From: Pimelobacter simplex
Lineage (GTDB): Bacteria > Actinomycetota > Actinomycetes > Propionibacteriales > Nocardioidaceae
Length of the DNA stretch: 64,000 bases
Reading direction: 5' to 3'
Assembly (NCBI RefSeq): GCF_024662235.1
Contig: NZ_CP096277.1
Location: 1-64,000, forward strand
The translations under genes were made by a program, and so were the position numbers. This document shows positions 1 through 7,944 of the stretch, in pieces; positions within the stretch are counted from its first letter, which is position 1; each line of letters begins with the position of its first letter. The notes under the pieces were generated by a model that was not told the DNA's origin, did not search any database, and saw only the letters and a list, made by a program, of their open reading frames with translations.

Positions 1-430
1 CCACCGCGGCCGGGGCGGCAGCGTTGGCTGGAGCGGCGGTGGCTGCCTGCGCGGTGATGGGTGCGGCGATGAACAGCAGGGCCGCGAGCCCGATCAGGTT
101 GCGGGCGCCGGCCTGCGGGAGCCGGAGGCCCGGCAGCTGGGGGGCCTGGATGTTGCGGAGCCGCGCGATGGCCTCGACGACGAGGCTGAGCGCCATGAAG
201 GCCCACGCGGCCCAGCCGATCACCTTGAACAGGCCGAGGACGAGGGTGCCGTCGTCGGGCGCCAGGAGCGCGTTCTTGATGCTGTCCAGGGTCGGGCCCT
301 GGTCGGGGATCGGGCTGGCCCCGATGGCGAGGAACAGGGCAGGGAGCCCGACGAGGATGCCGAGCACGGCGACCGAGGCCGCGAGGCCGGTGAGCCGCTG
401 GCCCAGAGTGGGGTGGGTGGGCGTGGTCAT
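1..430 (-). CDS. LysM/BTAD-type membrane protein, 5' part only
   Basis: The gene starts with ATG at 430 and runs off the left edge, leaving about 143 residues. The N-terminus (MTTPTHPTLGQRLTGLAAS) leads into a hydrophobic segment at about 15-38. A loop with PDDGTLVLG and a second segment (LFKVIGWAAWAFMALSLVV) follow, then a PGLRLP stretch and a third hydrophobic run. This arrangement is typical of the large proteins that close actinobacterial Tad loci, which carry LysM and bacterial transcriptional activator domains further downstream; those domains are outside the window, so the assignment is inferred from the membrane part and position. The ATG overlaps the TGA of the upstream TadG-like gene (ATGA), which indicates translational coupling as the last visible gene of the pilus operon. 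Confidence 0.7.
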   Translation of the reverse strand, partial: MTTPTHPTLGQRLTGLAASVAVLGILVGLPALFLAIGASPIPDQGPTLDSIKNALLAPDDGTLVLGLFKVIGWAAWAFMALSLVVEAIARLRNIQAPQLPGLRLPQAGARNLIGLAALLFIAAPITAQAATAAPANAAAPAAV

Positions 431-876
431 CTTTCGATGCCTCCTTCGGCGCGGATGAGCCGCGCGGACGCCTCCCCGGTGACCTGCATGGTGTCCAGGC
501 CGATGATCCCGAGGAACTTGCTGGTGTAGGTGTCGGTGGTGGTGACGATCAGGGTGTCGCCGTCGACGACGCGCGCGTTGCCTTCCACGCCGGCGGCGTG
601 GAGGTAGTCCATCGCGGCCGCCTTGGCGGCGTTGATGTCGACGCGGAGGTCCTCGCCACGCACGGCGGTCGAGCCCTGGACCTCCTGGGCGCCGGTGCGG
701 GCGGCCTGGGCGGCGGCGCTGCGGGCCTGCTGCTGGGTGTGGACCTTGCCGCCGAGGTCGACGGCCATCCCGACGAGGACGATCATCGCGAAGGACGCGG
801 TGGCGAACCACACGCTGATGGAGCCGCGCTCGTCACGGGTGCGACCCGCCAGGAGGCGGCGCAGCTGGCTGATCAT
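427..876 (-). CDS. TadG-like Flp pilus assembly protein
   Basis: A 149-residue protein starting at MISQLRRLLAGRTRDERGS. The DERGSISVW segment followed by one hydrophobic helix (about residues 21-40) resembles the class III prepilin-like N-terminus of actinobacterial TadG/TadE proteins. The usual glutamate five residues after the cleavage-site glycine is replaced here (S-I-S-V-W). The rest is a soluble domain rich in Thr and Val with a VDGDTLIV turn. In the family, such minor pseudopilins cap or initiate the Flp pilus at the membrane. The start is fixed by an ATGA overlap with the preceding TadE-like gene, and the stop overlaps the next start in the same way, so it sits in a tightly coupled operon. 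Confidence 0.78.
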   Translation of the reverse strand: MISQLRRLLAGRTRDERGSISVWFATASFAMIVLVGMAVDLGGKVHTQQQARSAAAQAARTGAQEVQGSTAVRGEDLRVDINAAKAAAMDYLHAAGVEGNARVVDGDTLIVTTTDTYTSKFLGIIGLDTMQVTGEASARLIRAEGGIER

Positions 877-1334
877 CGGCGCTCCCGGTAGGCGTCGACG
901 GGGCTGCTGGCGGTCGCGGTGATCGTCCTGGTCCCCGGCAGGCCGGGGATGGCAAGGTCGGCGACGTCGACCTTGCAGGTCACCGTGGCGGTCACTTGGG
1001 CGGTGGTGCCCAGTGGCGCGTTGAACGCGGCGGCGTTGACCGTGACGTTGGTGGTCGCGCACTGCAGGCCCTGGTCGTGCAGGCTGCTGGTGGCCGCGGA
1101 CTTGCCGGAGCTGATCGCCTCGCTCTGGGTCCGCTCGATCGAGGCGGCTCGAGCTGCTTCGTAGGCGGCTGCCTCCACCGACTGCTTGGCGATCTCCACG
1201 CGGCCGCCGAGGATGATCATCGCGATGAACAGGCCGAAGGCCGGGACGCCGATCGCGGCCTCGATCGCCACCGATCCGCGCTCGTCCCGGCGCCTGCGCC
1301 GCCACCGGGTCCACCCGTGGAGTTGGCTGGTCAT
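873..1334 (-). CDS. TadE-family pseudopilin
   Basis: A 153-residue protein starting at MTSQLHGWTRWRRRRRDERGS. It has a basic leader, then GSVAIEAAIGVPAFGLFIAM, which is the classic TadE motif: glycine at the processing site and glutamate at +5 of the mature protein. One transmembrane helix spans about residues 25-45 and is followed by an alanine-rich amphipathic region (EAAAYEAARAAS). Two cysteines in the C-terminal half (QCATT, VTCKV) could pair in the oxidising exterior. It is the only one of the pseudopilins here that keeps the canonical E5. It overlaps both neighbours by ATGA junctions. Role by family: minor pilin of the Tad/Flp pilus. Confidence 0.85.
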   Translation of the reverse strand: MTSQLHGWTRWRRRRRDERGSVAIEAAIGVPAFGLFIAMIILGGRVEIAKQSVEAAAYEAARAASIERTQSEAISSGKSAATSSLHDQGLQCATTNVTVNAAAFNAPLGTTAQVTATVTCKVDVADLAIPGLPGTRTITATASSPVDAYRERR

Positions 1335-1726
1335 TCGGTGAGCCTCTCGACCGGCACGCTGGCGCTCTGGGAGACCGTGACGTGCCACCCGGGAATCACG
1401 CTCAGGGACTTGCCCGTGACCGTGATCGTGGCGGTGGTCGTGGTGCGTGACCCCGAGACGCTGGTCGACGTCATCACGTCGGAGCCGCCGGCGTGGTTGA
1501 GGAAGGTGTTCGCCGTTGCCAGACCGGACTCTCGGGTGCCGGTCTCGCTGCCCGCCTCGCGGGCGCCCTCCTGCGCGGCCGCGAGCGCCACCTGCTTCGC
1601 GTGGTAGTACAGCGCGCCCTGGAGGCCGAGGAACATCAGCAGGAAGAGGGCGGGCATCAAGAAGACCATCTGGATGGTCACTGACCCGCGCTCGTCCCGG
1701 CGACGGCGCTGAGAGGTGGCGGACAT
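1331..1726 (-). CDS. TadE-like pseudopilin
   Basis: A 131-residue protein with leader MSATSQRRRRDERGSVTIQM, a hydrophobic helix at about residues 20-40 and a Thr/Ser-rich exterior domain. The processing motif GSVTIQ carries glutamine instead of glutamate at +5, the same change as in the small pilin next to it. The soluble part (QEGAREAGSETGTRESG, then a run of threonines) is typical of secreted pseudopilins in actinobacterial Tad loci. The start ATG at 1726 is the first in-frame Met after the upstream gene, and the stop overlaps the following TadE gene by ATGA. It probably forms part of the pilus tip or base together with the two downstream pseudopilins. Confidence 0.78.
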   Translation of the reverse strand: MSATSQRRRRDERGSVTIQMVFLMPALFLLMFLGLQGALYYHAKQVALAAAQEGAREAGSETGTRESGLATANTFLNHAGGSDVMTSTSVSGSRTTTTATITVTGKSLSVIPGWHVTVSQSASVPVERLTE

Positions 1727-1743
1727 GACGAACTGGCTCCGGC

Positions 1744-1947
1744 CTACTTGATCTTGCCGGACTCGCTGGTCACGAAGGCCCTGATGGCGGCGACGACGAT
1801 GCCGACGATGGCGATGGCCGCCACTGCCCAGAGCACCTCCTGAATCGTGACGGAGCCGCGCTCGTCGCGCTGGATCCTGGCCCGGCCCTCGAGGGCATCG
1901 CGCACGGTGAGCACCGCGAGCTGGAGGGCGATGAAGAGCTTCAACAT
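1744..1947 (-). CDS. Flp-pilin-like small protein
   Basis: A 67-residue protein that is probably the major Flp pilin of the locus. It has a leader ending in RDERG, a putative cleavage before SVTIQEVLW and a single hydrophobic helix (WAVAAIAIVGIVVAAI), then a short tail ending SESGKIK. Small size plus one helix directly after a processing site is the hallmark of Flp pilins. The canonical E5 is glutamine here, with glutamate at position 6. A strong Shine-Dalgarno stretch (AAGGAAGGAA) lies upstream of the ATG, and the 78-base gap to tadC is the only sizeable gap in the operon. That fits high independent translation, as expected for a major subunit. No prepilin peptidase gene is in the window. 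Confidence 0.72.
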   Translation of the reverse strand: MLKLFIALQLAVLTVRDALEGRARIQRDERGSVTIQEVLWAVAAIAIVGIVVAAIRAFVTSESGKIK

Positions 1948-2025
1948 CGGGTTGTTCCTTCCTTGGTTGTTCGGTTTGCGGTCTTGGGCGACCCGTGCCG
2001 GTGGGTGGGGTCGGTGTTAGGGGCG

Positions 2026-2937
2026 TCAGGTGGCGAATCGGAGCATCGAGGGGGTGACGAGGATCGCCATGAAGACGATGCCGAGCAGGCTGGCGGGGAT
2101 GTACATGCGCTCGGAGGCCGCGTTGGCCTTGCCGAGCTCGGCGCTGAGCATCGCCGAGCGGAGGGCAGCGGCCCGGGCGCGGAGGTTGTTGTAGATCTGC
2201 GCTCCGTCCTGGCCGGACTGCTGCATGATGTCGGCGAGGTCGTCGAGCTCGGGGACGCCGAGCTCGTCCGCCAGGCCGTGCAGGGAGTCCCACGGTGCTC
2301 GCGTCATGTAGCGGGCGCGGCGCAGCTCGCTCTCGATCCGCTTGAACACCCACGTGTCGCCGACCTCGGCGGCCGAGCGCAGCGCCTGCTGGCCGCTGGA
2401 GCCGTCGCGGACGCCGGTGGCGACCATGTCGATGTAGGCGCCGAGGGCGCGGTTGAACTCGATGCGCGCCTTCTTGGCCTCGTCGGTGGCGTTGTAGTTG
2501 GGCATGAACCAGAACAGGGCGGCCAGGGCCAGCGAGCCGAGCGTGGGGATCGCGAACGGCAGCGGGAGCCCGATCATCGTGAAGAAACCGGCCAGCAGCG
2601 GCGGCATGATCAGGCCGAGCATCGCCCAGACGACCTTCTCGCCGTAGAACCGGGCCTCGCTGATCTGCAGGATTGCCAGGTCCTTGCGCGGCGTGTGCGC
2701 CCAGGCTCCCCCGGGCAGGTTCTTCATCGCCCACAGGCCGATCCGGTCGACGGCCGATCCGGCGTCGGCGCCGGCGTCGTCGAGGCCGGCGGAGCGGCGC
2801 GGCACGACGTGGTCGGGCGAGAGACGGTCCAGCGCGTCGACCAGGTCAGGGTCCGACGGAGCGAGACGCCACACGAGCAGGGCGAGGGCCAGCCCGAGGA
2901 GCGTGCCGCTGGCGAGCGCGAGCTGCAGGCCGGTCAT
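2026..2937 (-). CDS. tadC: TadC-like Flp pilus inner-membrane platform protein
   Basis: A 303-residue protein belonging to the GspF/TadC type II secretion platform family. Membrane helices are visible at the N-terminus (LQLALASGTLLGLALALLVW), in the middle (about residues 105-150: VVWAMLGLIMPPLLAGFF, then a second long run) and at the C-terminus (YIPASLLGIVFMAILVTP). The cytoplasmic part contains the conserved-looking ELGVPELDDLADIMQQSGQDGAQ segment typical of TadB/TadC proteins. It works with TadB as the membrane base on which CpaF acts. It overlaps tadB by ATGA. The stop is followed by a 78-base gap before the pilin gene. Confidence 0.87.
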   Translation of the reverse strand: MTGLQLALASGTLLGLALALLVWRLAPSDPDLVDALDRLSPDHVVPRRSAGLDDAGADAGSAVDRIGLWAMKNLPGGAWAHTPRKDLAILQISEARFYGEKVVWAMLGLIMPPLLAGFFTMIGLPLPFAIPTLGSLALAALFWFMPNYNATDEAKKARIEFNRALGAYIDMVATGVRDGSSGQQALRSAAEVGDTWVFKRIESELRRARYMTRAPWDSLHGLADELGVPELDDLADIMQQSGQDGAQIYNNLRARAAALRSAMLSAELGKANAASERMYIPASLLGIVFMAILVTPSMLRFAT

Positions 2938-3875
2938 GCGAGCGCTCCTTCCTTCGTGCCCGATGCTGTGCGCTGGGCGGCGCGGTGCGCGGTGCGGGCG
3001 TCGAGGTCGAGGAATCGCGGGAGCGGCTTGGCGACGGCCATCCGGCGCATCCACAGCAGCGTCGCCACGTAGGCCGCCAGCAGAACCGCGAGCACGACCT
3101 GCCCCAGCGGGGTGCCGTAGGGCTCGATGTAGTCGCCGGTGAAGGCGAGGATGCCCAGCACACCGAGGGTGATCACGGTGACGGTGCGGGCGGTGGTGCG
3201 GGGCTTGGCCTGGTCGGCGGCGATCTGGCGACGTGCGCGCACGTCGGCCGCGACGGTCTCGGCGAGGGCGTCCAGGGCCTTCGACAGACCGGCCTGACCG
3301 CGGCCGCTGGCGGCGAGGATCAGCTGGCTGGCCACGACGTCGCCGGTGGAGTCGCTGAGGTCCTCGGCGAAGGCGCGCAGCACGTCCTCGGTGGAGGAGG
3401 TGTTGTTCCACAGCCGGGAGACCATCAGCCCGACCTCGCGCTCGATCGGTTCCGGCGTCGACTGCAGCGACTTGATGAGCGCAGAGCGCAGGGACTGGCC
3501 GGCGGTCAGCTTGCCCGACAGGGAACGGGTCCACTCCTCGAGCGCCTCGAGCTTCTCGATGCTCGCGGCCGCCGGCGGGGGCGTCAGCAGCATCGGGATA
3601 CCGATGATCGCGGCCGGCACGAGCACGATCGCGATCACCCAGCCGGTCACCAGCGCCACCAGGAGACCGGTCACGGCGCCGCCGATCACCAGCAGCCGAG
3701 TACGGCGGTCGAGTCGGCCGAACCGGCTGCCCAGCCGGCCGAACGGGGTGACGGTCCGAGTAGGCCGCGGCGGTTTGGGCGGCGCCGGGATCAGCGCATA
3801 GGCCATGCCGATCAGGCCGATGACGATGCAGGCGCCGAAGACGGCGGGCAGGAACGCCGACGATGCGGTGCTCAT
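2934..3875 (-). CDS. tadB: TadB-like Flp pilus inner-membrane platform protein
   Basis: A 313-residue GspF-family protein. It has an N-terminal helix (FLPAVFGACIVIGLIGMAYALIP), a paired hydrophobic block around residues 60-95, a cytoplasmic four-helix region (LEEWTRSLSGKLTAGQSLRSA is characteristic of TadB) and C-terminal helices (VITLGVLGILAF and VLAVLLAAYVATLLW). It is the partner of TadC in the pilus assembly platform. The start ATG at 3875 overlaps the stop of the CpaF gene and its stop overlaps the tadC start, both by ATGA, so CpaF, TadB and TadC are translated as a coupled set. Confidence 0.88.
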   Translation of the reverse strand: MSTASSAFLPAVFGACIVIGLIGMAYALIPAPPKPPRPTRTVTPFGRLGSRFGRLDRRTRLLVIGGAVTGLLVALVTGWVIAIVLVPAAIIGIPMLLTPPPAAASIEKLEALEEWTRSLSGKLTAGQSLRSALIKSLQSTPEPIEREVGLMVSRLWNNTSSTEDVLRAFAEDLSDSTGDVVASQLILAASGRGQAGLSKALDALAETVAADVRARRQIAADQAKPRTTARTVTVITLGVLGILAFTGDYIEPYGTPLGQVVLAVLLAAYVATLLWMRRMAVAKPLPRFLDLDARTAHRAAQRTASGTKEGALA

Positions 3876-5548
3876 GACGTCGCCACCCCCGGGTTGGCCT
3901 GGGACTCGGCCGTGTACACCTCGAGGTCGAACCCGTGGCGGGCCAGCTCCTGGGCGAGGAAGTTGTCGAGCTTTCCGGTGGCCACTGCATGGCCGAGCTT
4001 GTTGGGGGCGAAGATCGGGGTGGTCGCGTACCCGCGGGCCGCGTCGATGCTGGGCTGGACGACCAGGACCTCCTCGACCCAGCGCTGCTTGCGGAAGGTG
4101 CCGTCGTCGTTGGGGACGACCTCCGAGCGCAGGTACATCACGATGTCGATCGCGGCGGCCAGCTTGCTGATCGCCAACTCGCGGGTGACCTGCGGGCCCT
4201 TCTCCATCGCGCAGGAGACGAGCTTCTCGATGGTGTGCTCGGCGCTGCGGGCGTGGGTGGTGCTGATCGAACCCGGGCCGGACTCCATCGCCTTGAGCAT
4301 GTTCCACACCTCCGGGCCGCGGACCTCGCCGACGATCTGGCGAGCGAGGTTGAACCGGAAGGAGTGGTGGATGGCCTCCTCGAGGCTGAACTCACCGGCC
4401 TGGCGGCCGTCGAGCCCGACCTCACCGGAGCCGGGCCGGTGCTCCCAGGCGTGGACGATCTTGTGCCGGTCGACCAGCTCGTGCAGGTGCAGCTCGAACT
4501 CGGTCTCGAAGGTGCCGATCATCTCCCACGGCGGGATGCACGAGCACAGGGCGCGGACCCAGGTGGTCTTGCCGGAGCCCTGGACGCCCGAGACGACGAT
4601 GCTCTTGCCTGCTCGCACGCAGGCGGCGAGGAAGTCGGCCAGGACCGCGCCGCAGGCCTTGCGGTCGTAGACCATCTCGTCCATCGACACCTCGCGCATG
4701 CCGTGACGTCGGATCACCACCGAGGTGTAGGCCATCACCCAGGAGCCGGCCGCGAGCCGCGCTCCCCCGGGCAGCCGAAGGTCCAGGTGCGGACGGGCCT
4801 CGGTGAAGGGCCGGTTCTGCCGAGAGCCGAGGTCGGCGAGGAACTCGCGCAGCTCGTCCTCGGAGTCGGCGATCGGGTCGGCCTCGACCAGGGTTCCGTC
4901 GACCAGCTCGAGCCACACCGAGACCACCGGGCCGCGGGCGATGACGATGATGTTCTCCACGTCCGTGCGCTCGACCAGCGGCTGCAGCCGCCCCAGGCCG
5001 AACAGCGCGGCCTTGAGGGCGGTCTTGACTGCCCTCTCCTGGTCCTTGGTCCACGCCGGGCGGCCGGTGGAGACGAGCGTCTCGGCCTCGGACTTGATGA
5101 GCTCCTCGATCACGTCGAGGCCCATCTGCTCGCGGTCCTCCTCGGTGACGCGGCCGCCTTCCTTGTCGAGCCGGGCGGTCAGGCGCGAGGAGATCTCGGC
5201 GCGGTACTGCGCGATCAGCTCCCAGTCCAGCTCGACCTCGCCGGCCGCGCCGCGGTGGTCGTGGGGCTCCTCTGGTGCGGGCGCGACTAGAGGGCGCAGG
5301 CTGAACTCGGAGCGAGCCCGCCCCGGCAGCTGCTCCTCGCTGGTCCAGGCGGAGGCGAAGATCGGCAGCGAGGTCGGGTCGTGGTCCTCCGCGGGCGGCG
5401 GCGGAGGCGGCTGGGTGCTGCGGCCGCGGGCGAACGGTGAGGTGCGGTCGCTGGTCGCAGCGTGACGCGCCTCGAGCCACTCATCGGCGCGCAGCGGGTC
5501 GCGGCCGTTGGTCCCGGGCTGGTGTCCGTTGGTGCCGTTGGTGCTCAT
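3872..5548 (-). CDS. cpaF: CpaF/TadA-type pilus assembly ATPase
   Basis: A 558-residue secretion ATPase of the VirB11/CpaF family, somewhat longer than usual because of a Pro-rich, low-complexity N-terminus of about 110 residues (a run of prolines near residue 50). The N-terminal domain is followed by Walker A GVQGSGKTT and the FETEFELHL region in place of the usual Asp box. A His-box-like region (HAWEHRPGSGEVG) and Walker B-like IVGEVRGPEVWNMLKAM with STTHARS complete the core; the arrangement is diagnostic for CpaF. It hydrolyses ATP to drive Flp pilin assembly at the TadB/TadC platform. The start is fixed by ATGA overlap with the upstream CpaE-like gene. Confidence 0.92.
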   Translation of the reverse strand: MSTNGTNGHQPGTNGRDPLRADEWLEARHAATSDRTSPFARGRSTQPPPPPPAEDHDPTSLPIFASAWTSEEQLPGRARSEFSLRPLVAPAPEEPHDHRGAAGEVELDWELIAQYRAEISSRLTARLDKEGGRVTEEDREQMGLDVIEELIKSEAETLVSTGRPAWTKDQERAVKTALKAALFGLGRLQPLVERTDVENIIVIARGPVVSVWLELVDGTLVEADPIADSEDELREFLADLGSRQNRPFTEARPHLDLRLPGGARLAAGSWVMAYTSVVIRRHGMREVSMDEMVYDRKACGAVLADFLAACVRAGKSIVVSGVQGSGKTTWVRALCSCIPPWEMIGTFETEFELHLHELVDRHKIVHAWEHRPGSGEVGLDGRQAGEFSLEEAIHHSFRFNLARQIVGEVRGPEVWNMLKAMESGPGSISTTHARSAEHTIEKLVSCAMEKGPQVTRELAISKLAAAIDIVMYLRSEVVPNDDGTFRKQRWVEEVLVVQPSIDAARGYATTPIFAPNKLGHAVATGKLDNFLAQELARHGFDLEVYTAESQANPGVATS

Positions 5549-6384
5549 GCTCGGCCTCCGTTCGTGGGGGCGAGGGCAGCCTGGTTGGCGGCGAGGATGG
5601 ACTGGATGGCCGCGGCGCTGGCCCGGTAGCCGCGCAGCAGGCCGGAGGACTCGAACTTGCGGGGCTTGCGGGCGCCGTGGGAGTAGACCTCCGCGGCTTC
5701 GGGCTCCCAGTCGACCGAGGAGACCACGGGGATCTGCAGCGCCTTGGCGATGTGGCGTGCGGTGTAGGGCCGGACCCGGGCTCCGGTGGGCACCGCGGGC
5801 CAGCGGCGGTCCTCGTCGACGAGGAGGACCCCGAGGCGGGAGAGGCCACCGACCGCCGCGAACTGGGCCCGCAGGGTCTTGGCCCAGCTGGTCGCACCGG
5901 CCAGCGCCGGCAGAGAGCTGCGGGTGACGAGCAGGGTCAGGTCGGCGGCGGCGATGAGCGGCTGGGCCCAGCCGGCGAGGCCGACCCGGCCGGCGTCGAC
6001 GATGACGTCCTGGCCGTTGCGCTCCAGCGCCCGCAGCTGCTCGATGAGCGGATCCCACAGCGGCAGCAGGCTGGGAGCCTGCTCGTGGGCCCGGATGCCG
6101 GGCAGGAACCACGCCGACCGCTCGGCCGGCGCCTCAGGGTCCATCAGCAGCGTCTCGCGGGGCAGGGCGTCGGCCAGCGTCCCCTCGCGCAGGGACAGCG
6201 CGAGGTTGATCAGCCCGCCGGTCGGCTCCTGGGTGCCGTGGAAGTAGCCGGCGAACACCGCGGACGATCCGGTCGGGTCGGCGTCGACCAGGAGGACGGG
6301 GCGGTGCCAGTTGAGGGTGAGCCCGAGCGCGGTGGTGGAGACGCCGGGCGAGCCGCTCGCAGAGGCCAGGACGATCAGCGCCAT
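5545..6384 (-). CDS. CpaE-like MinD/ParA-family ATPase
   Basis: A 279-residue P-loop protein beginning MALIVLASASGSPGVSTTA. The nucleotide-binding loop is a deviant Walker A without the signature lysine (GSPGVSTTALGL), as seen in actinobacterial CpaE-like proteins of Tad clusters. VLLVDADPTGSS forms the switch-like Walker A' strand, and QDVIVDAGRVGL stands in for Walker B. In the family, CpaE/TadZ positions the pilus machinery at a cell pole or site. It is the second gene of the operon, three bases after the SAF-domain gene, and its stop overlaps the cpaF start (ATGA). It should not be confused with the plasmid ParA at 8568-9482, which has a canonical Walker A. Confidence 0.8.
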   Translation of the reverse strand: MALIVLASASGSPGVSTTALGLTLNWHRPVLLVDADPTGSSAVFAGYFHGTQEPTGGLINLALSLREGTLADALPRETLLMDPEAPAERSAWFLPGIRAHEQAPSLLPLWDPLIEQLRALERNGQDVIVDAGRVGLAGWAQPLIAAADLTLLVTRSSLPALAGATSWAKTLRAQFAAVGGLSRLGVLLVDEDRRWPAVPTGARVRPYTARHIAKALQIPVVSSVDWEPEAAEVYSHGARKPRKFESSGLLRGYRASAAAIQSILAANQAALAPTNGGRA

Positions 6385-6387
6385 GGC

Positions 6388-7074
6388 TCAGCGCTCCCGG
6401 GCGTCCAGGACGAGCGCGACCCGTCCGGTGGCGGCCCGGGCGGCCAGGTCAGCGGCCTCGCGCTCGGGCACCGAGACGTCGACGACGGTCTCCCCCGTCT
6501 CCTCGACGCGGCTAACACCAACCACCACTGCCTCGATCGTCACCGGCTCCTCGTCGGTCACCTCGCCCTGGTCGCCGGGCGTGGTGACGATCCGGACGGC
6601 GTCGCCGCCGTAGAGGGGCTCCGAGGGCATCTGGGCGGGAGTGAGGCTGATGCCCACCAGGGACTCCCCCTCCCCCGGCACCAGGCTGTCGGTGACCGCC
6701 TGCTCGGTGAGCAGGGTGCCGGCCCACAGGTCGACCGCCGCGCGGCTGCCCTCGAGCTCGGCCTTCTGGCTTCCGGGGACAGGGGTCAGCGCGGGGTCGA
6801 CGCTGACTCGAACGACGGTGAGGTCACCGGCCTCGATGGTCTCCCCGCGCTTGATGTCGTTGGCGACGACGAGGACCTCTTGGGTGTCGTTGACCGACGT
6901 GAAGGCGAACGCGGTGCCCAGGGCGCCGGCGGCGACCAGGGCGGCCATCAGGGCGAACACCCACGGCCGGCGGCGTGCCTTGACCCGCGCGGTCGCGGCA
7001 GGCGCAGGCGGCGTCTGGGTGGGCGAAGGCGGGGGCGGTCCCCCAGCGTTGGTCTGTGCGGTGTCCAGCGACAT
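6388..7074 (-). CDS. SAF-domain protein, CpaB/RcpC-like
   Basis: A 228-residue protein and first gene of the pilus operon. A Pro-rich cytoplasmic N-terminus precedes a single membrane helix (about residues 37-60, WVFALMAALVAAGALGTAFAF). A SAF domain follows, with VVANDIKRGETIEAGDLTVV, PGSQ and AGTLLTEQAV, and an external C-terminal part carries beta-rich VVVDVSVPEREA. SAF proteins of this type are the CpaB/RcpC subunits of Flp pilus machines. I chose the ATG at 7074 because GAGAGGA stands about eight bases upstream and because the start lies 25 bases downstream of the conserved bipartite box at 7099-7133. Longer GTG/ATG starts would place that box inside the coding region. Confidence 0.83.
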   Translation of the reverse strand: MSLDTAQTNAGGPPPPSPTQTPPAPAATARVKARRRPWVFALMAALVAAGALGTAFAFTSVNDTQEVLVVANDIKRGETIEAGDLTVVRVSVDPALTPVPGSQKAELEGSRAAVDLWAGTLLTEQAVTDSLVPGEGESLVGISLTPAQMPSEPLYGGDAVRIVTTPGDQGEVTDEEPVTIEAVVVGVSRVEETGETVVDVSVPEREAADLAARAATGRVALVLDARER

Positions 7075-7098
7075 CAGTCCGAGTCCTCTCGTCTCTCG

Positions 7099-7133
7099 AT
7101 CACCTATGTGTCGAGACGGGCCGGGGCGATCAA
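7099..7133 (-). promoter_or_regulatory. Bipartite transfer-regulon box A (Tad operon)
   Basis: Read on the minus strand: TTGATCGC, 19 bases, then TAGGTGAT, ending 25 bases before the ATG of the SAF gene that opens the pilus operon. It is the same element as seven other strong copies in this window (consensus GTGATCGC-N20-TAGGTGAC), here with a spacer one base shorter. Position and orientation suggest a promoter or activator site. TAGGTG is a poor match to the usual actinobacterial -10 TANNNT, so an alternative sigma factor or a dedicated activator is possible. Confidence 0.7.
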
Positions 7134-7178
7134 TATGACCCAAGTTCGTAGCGCAACACTAGTGCATTGCTATGGCGT

Positions 7179-7197
7179 CCTGTGGGTTCTCCACAGG
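7179..7197. promoter_or_regulatory. Inverted repeat CCTGTGG-N5-CCACAGG
   Basis: A perfect 7-base inverted repeat containing TTCTCCACA (7187-7195), one base from the DnaA box TTATCCACA. It lies about 105 bases upstream of the pilus operon start, in the 318-base gap between the SAF gene and the double-HTH regulator. The rest of that gap shows nothing I can name. The opposite arrangement of the same heptamers, CCACAGG-N5-CCTGTGG, occurs at 45169-45187. Probable protein-binding site; the binder is unknown. Confidence 0.5.
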
Positions 7198-7392
7198 TGC
7201 CGGGAAGTCGAGGTGTCATCGCCCGAGTCCTCTGCGGGAGATGGGTCGCGGCCCACTCCCCCGATGGAATTGAGCGACATCGCATCCAGGCGAACTGCCG
7301 AAGGGCCGTCCTGCCCGGTTTCTCCCGGTGCCGATTGTGCCCTGTCTGTCCAGCGGGCATCCCCGGTAGAGGTGCTCAGTTGCCCCGGTGCG

Positions 7393-7839
7393 CTACTGGC
7401 CCTTGCGGCGACGGTGCAGGCGTTGTGCCTCGTTGAACGCGGCGGCGACCACGTCGGCCGGCTGTTGGAAGACCTTGGCTAGGGTCTCCAAGGTTGCGGC
7501 GCTGGGGAGTCGGGTGGCCCGGCCCTGTTCCCACCAGGAGTAGGTGGGTGCGGAGAGATTGGTGCGGGCGGCCAGCTCGGGCACGGTCAGCCCTGCTTGG
7601 AGCCGCAGCGCCCGCAGGTCGGGGATCTCTCCGTCGAGGTGGATCAGGCGCAGGGTGGGGATGTCGAGAGCTCGGGCGAGCTTGACCAGGAAGTCGGGCC
7701 GGGGCACCGAGGTGCCCAACTCCCAGCGGGAGACACGCTCTCCCCCGGCCGCCCCGATGAGTCGCGCGAGCTCGTGCTGAGTCAGGCCCGCGCGCTCGCG
7801 GGCGGCCCGCAACTCTGAGGGGTCTACACCGGAAACCAT
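7393..7839 (-). CDS. Double helix-turn-helix (Xre-type) regulator
   Basis: A 148-residue protein with two Cro/C1-type HTH domains in tandem. The first covers about residues 7-60 (LRAARERAGLTQHELARLIG, then RVSRWELGTSVPRP). The second covers about 72-130 (LRALRLQAGLTVPELAARTN, SAPTYSWWEQGRATRLPS). Both keep the recognition-helix pattern of the family. The C-terminus is basic (RLHRRRKGQ). There is no ligand or protease domain, so it probably acts as a constitutive repressor or as an adaptor on paired sites. It stands alone between the pilus operon and parAB, separated from each by gaps that could hold its own promoter. Its targets are not shown by the sequence; the pilus operon is the nearest candidate. 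Confidence 0.82.
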   Translation of the reverse strand: MVSGVDPSELRAARERAGLTQHELARLIGAAGGERVSRWELGTSVPRPDFLVKLARALDIPTLRLIHLDGEIPDLRALRLQAGLTVPELAARTNLSAPTYSWWEQGRATRLPSAATLETLAKVFQQPADVVAAAFNEAQRLHRRRKGQ

Positions 7840-7944
7840 CAGCGACGAACCCTAGCGGCCGGCGGCGCCAAGGCGTACGTCTCCCGCTCGGCACGCCGGT
7901 GTCAGCGTTGGCCGCGACGCCACCACGGCCCCAGGCCCTCAGGT

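Noticed and set aside
2673..4670. Plus-strand frame opposite tadB and cpaF
   Set aside because: Shadow frame with repetitive Arg/Gly/Ala composition; the minus strand encodes well-defined Tad proteins with coupled starts.
5545..6384. Second plasmid ParA
   Set aside because: The Walker A lysine is missing and the gene is fixed inside the Tad operon, so a CpaE-like role is more likely.
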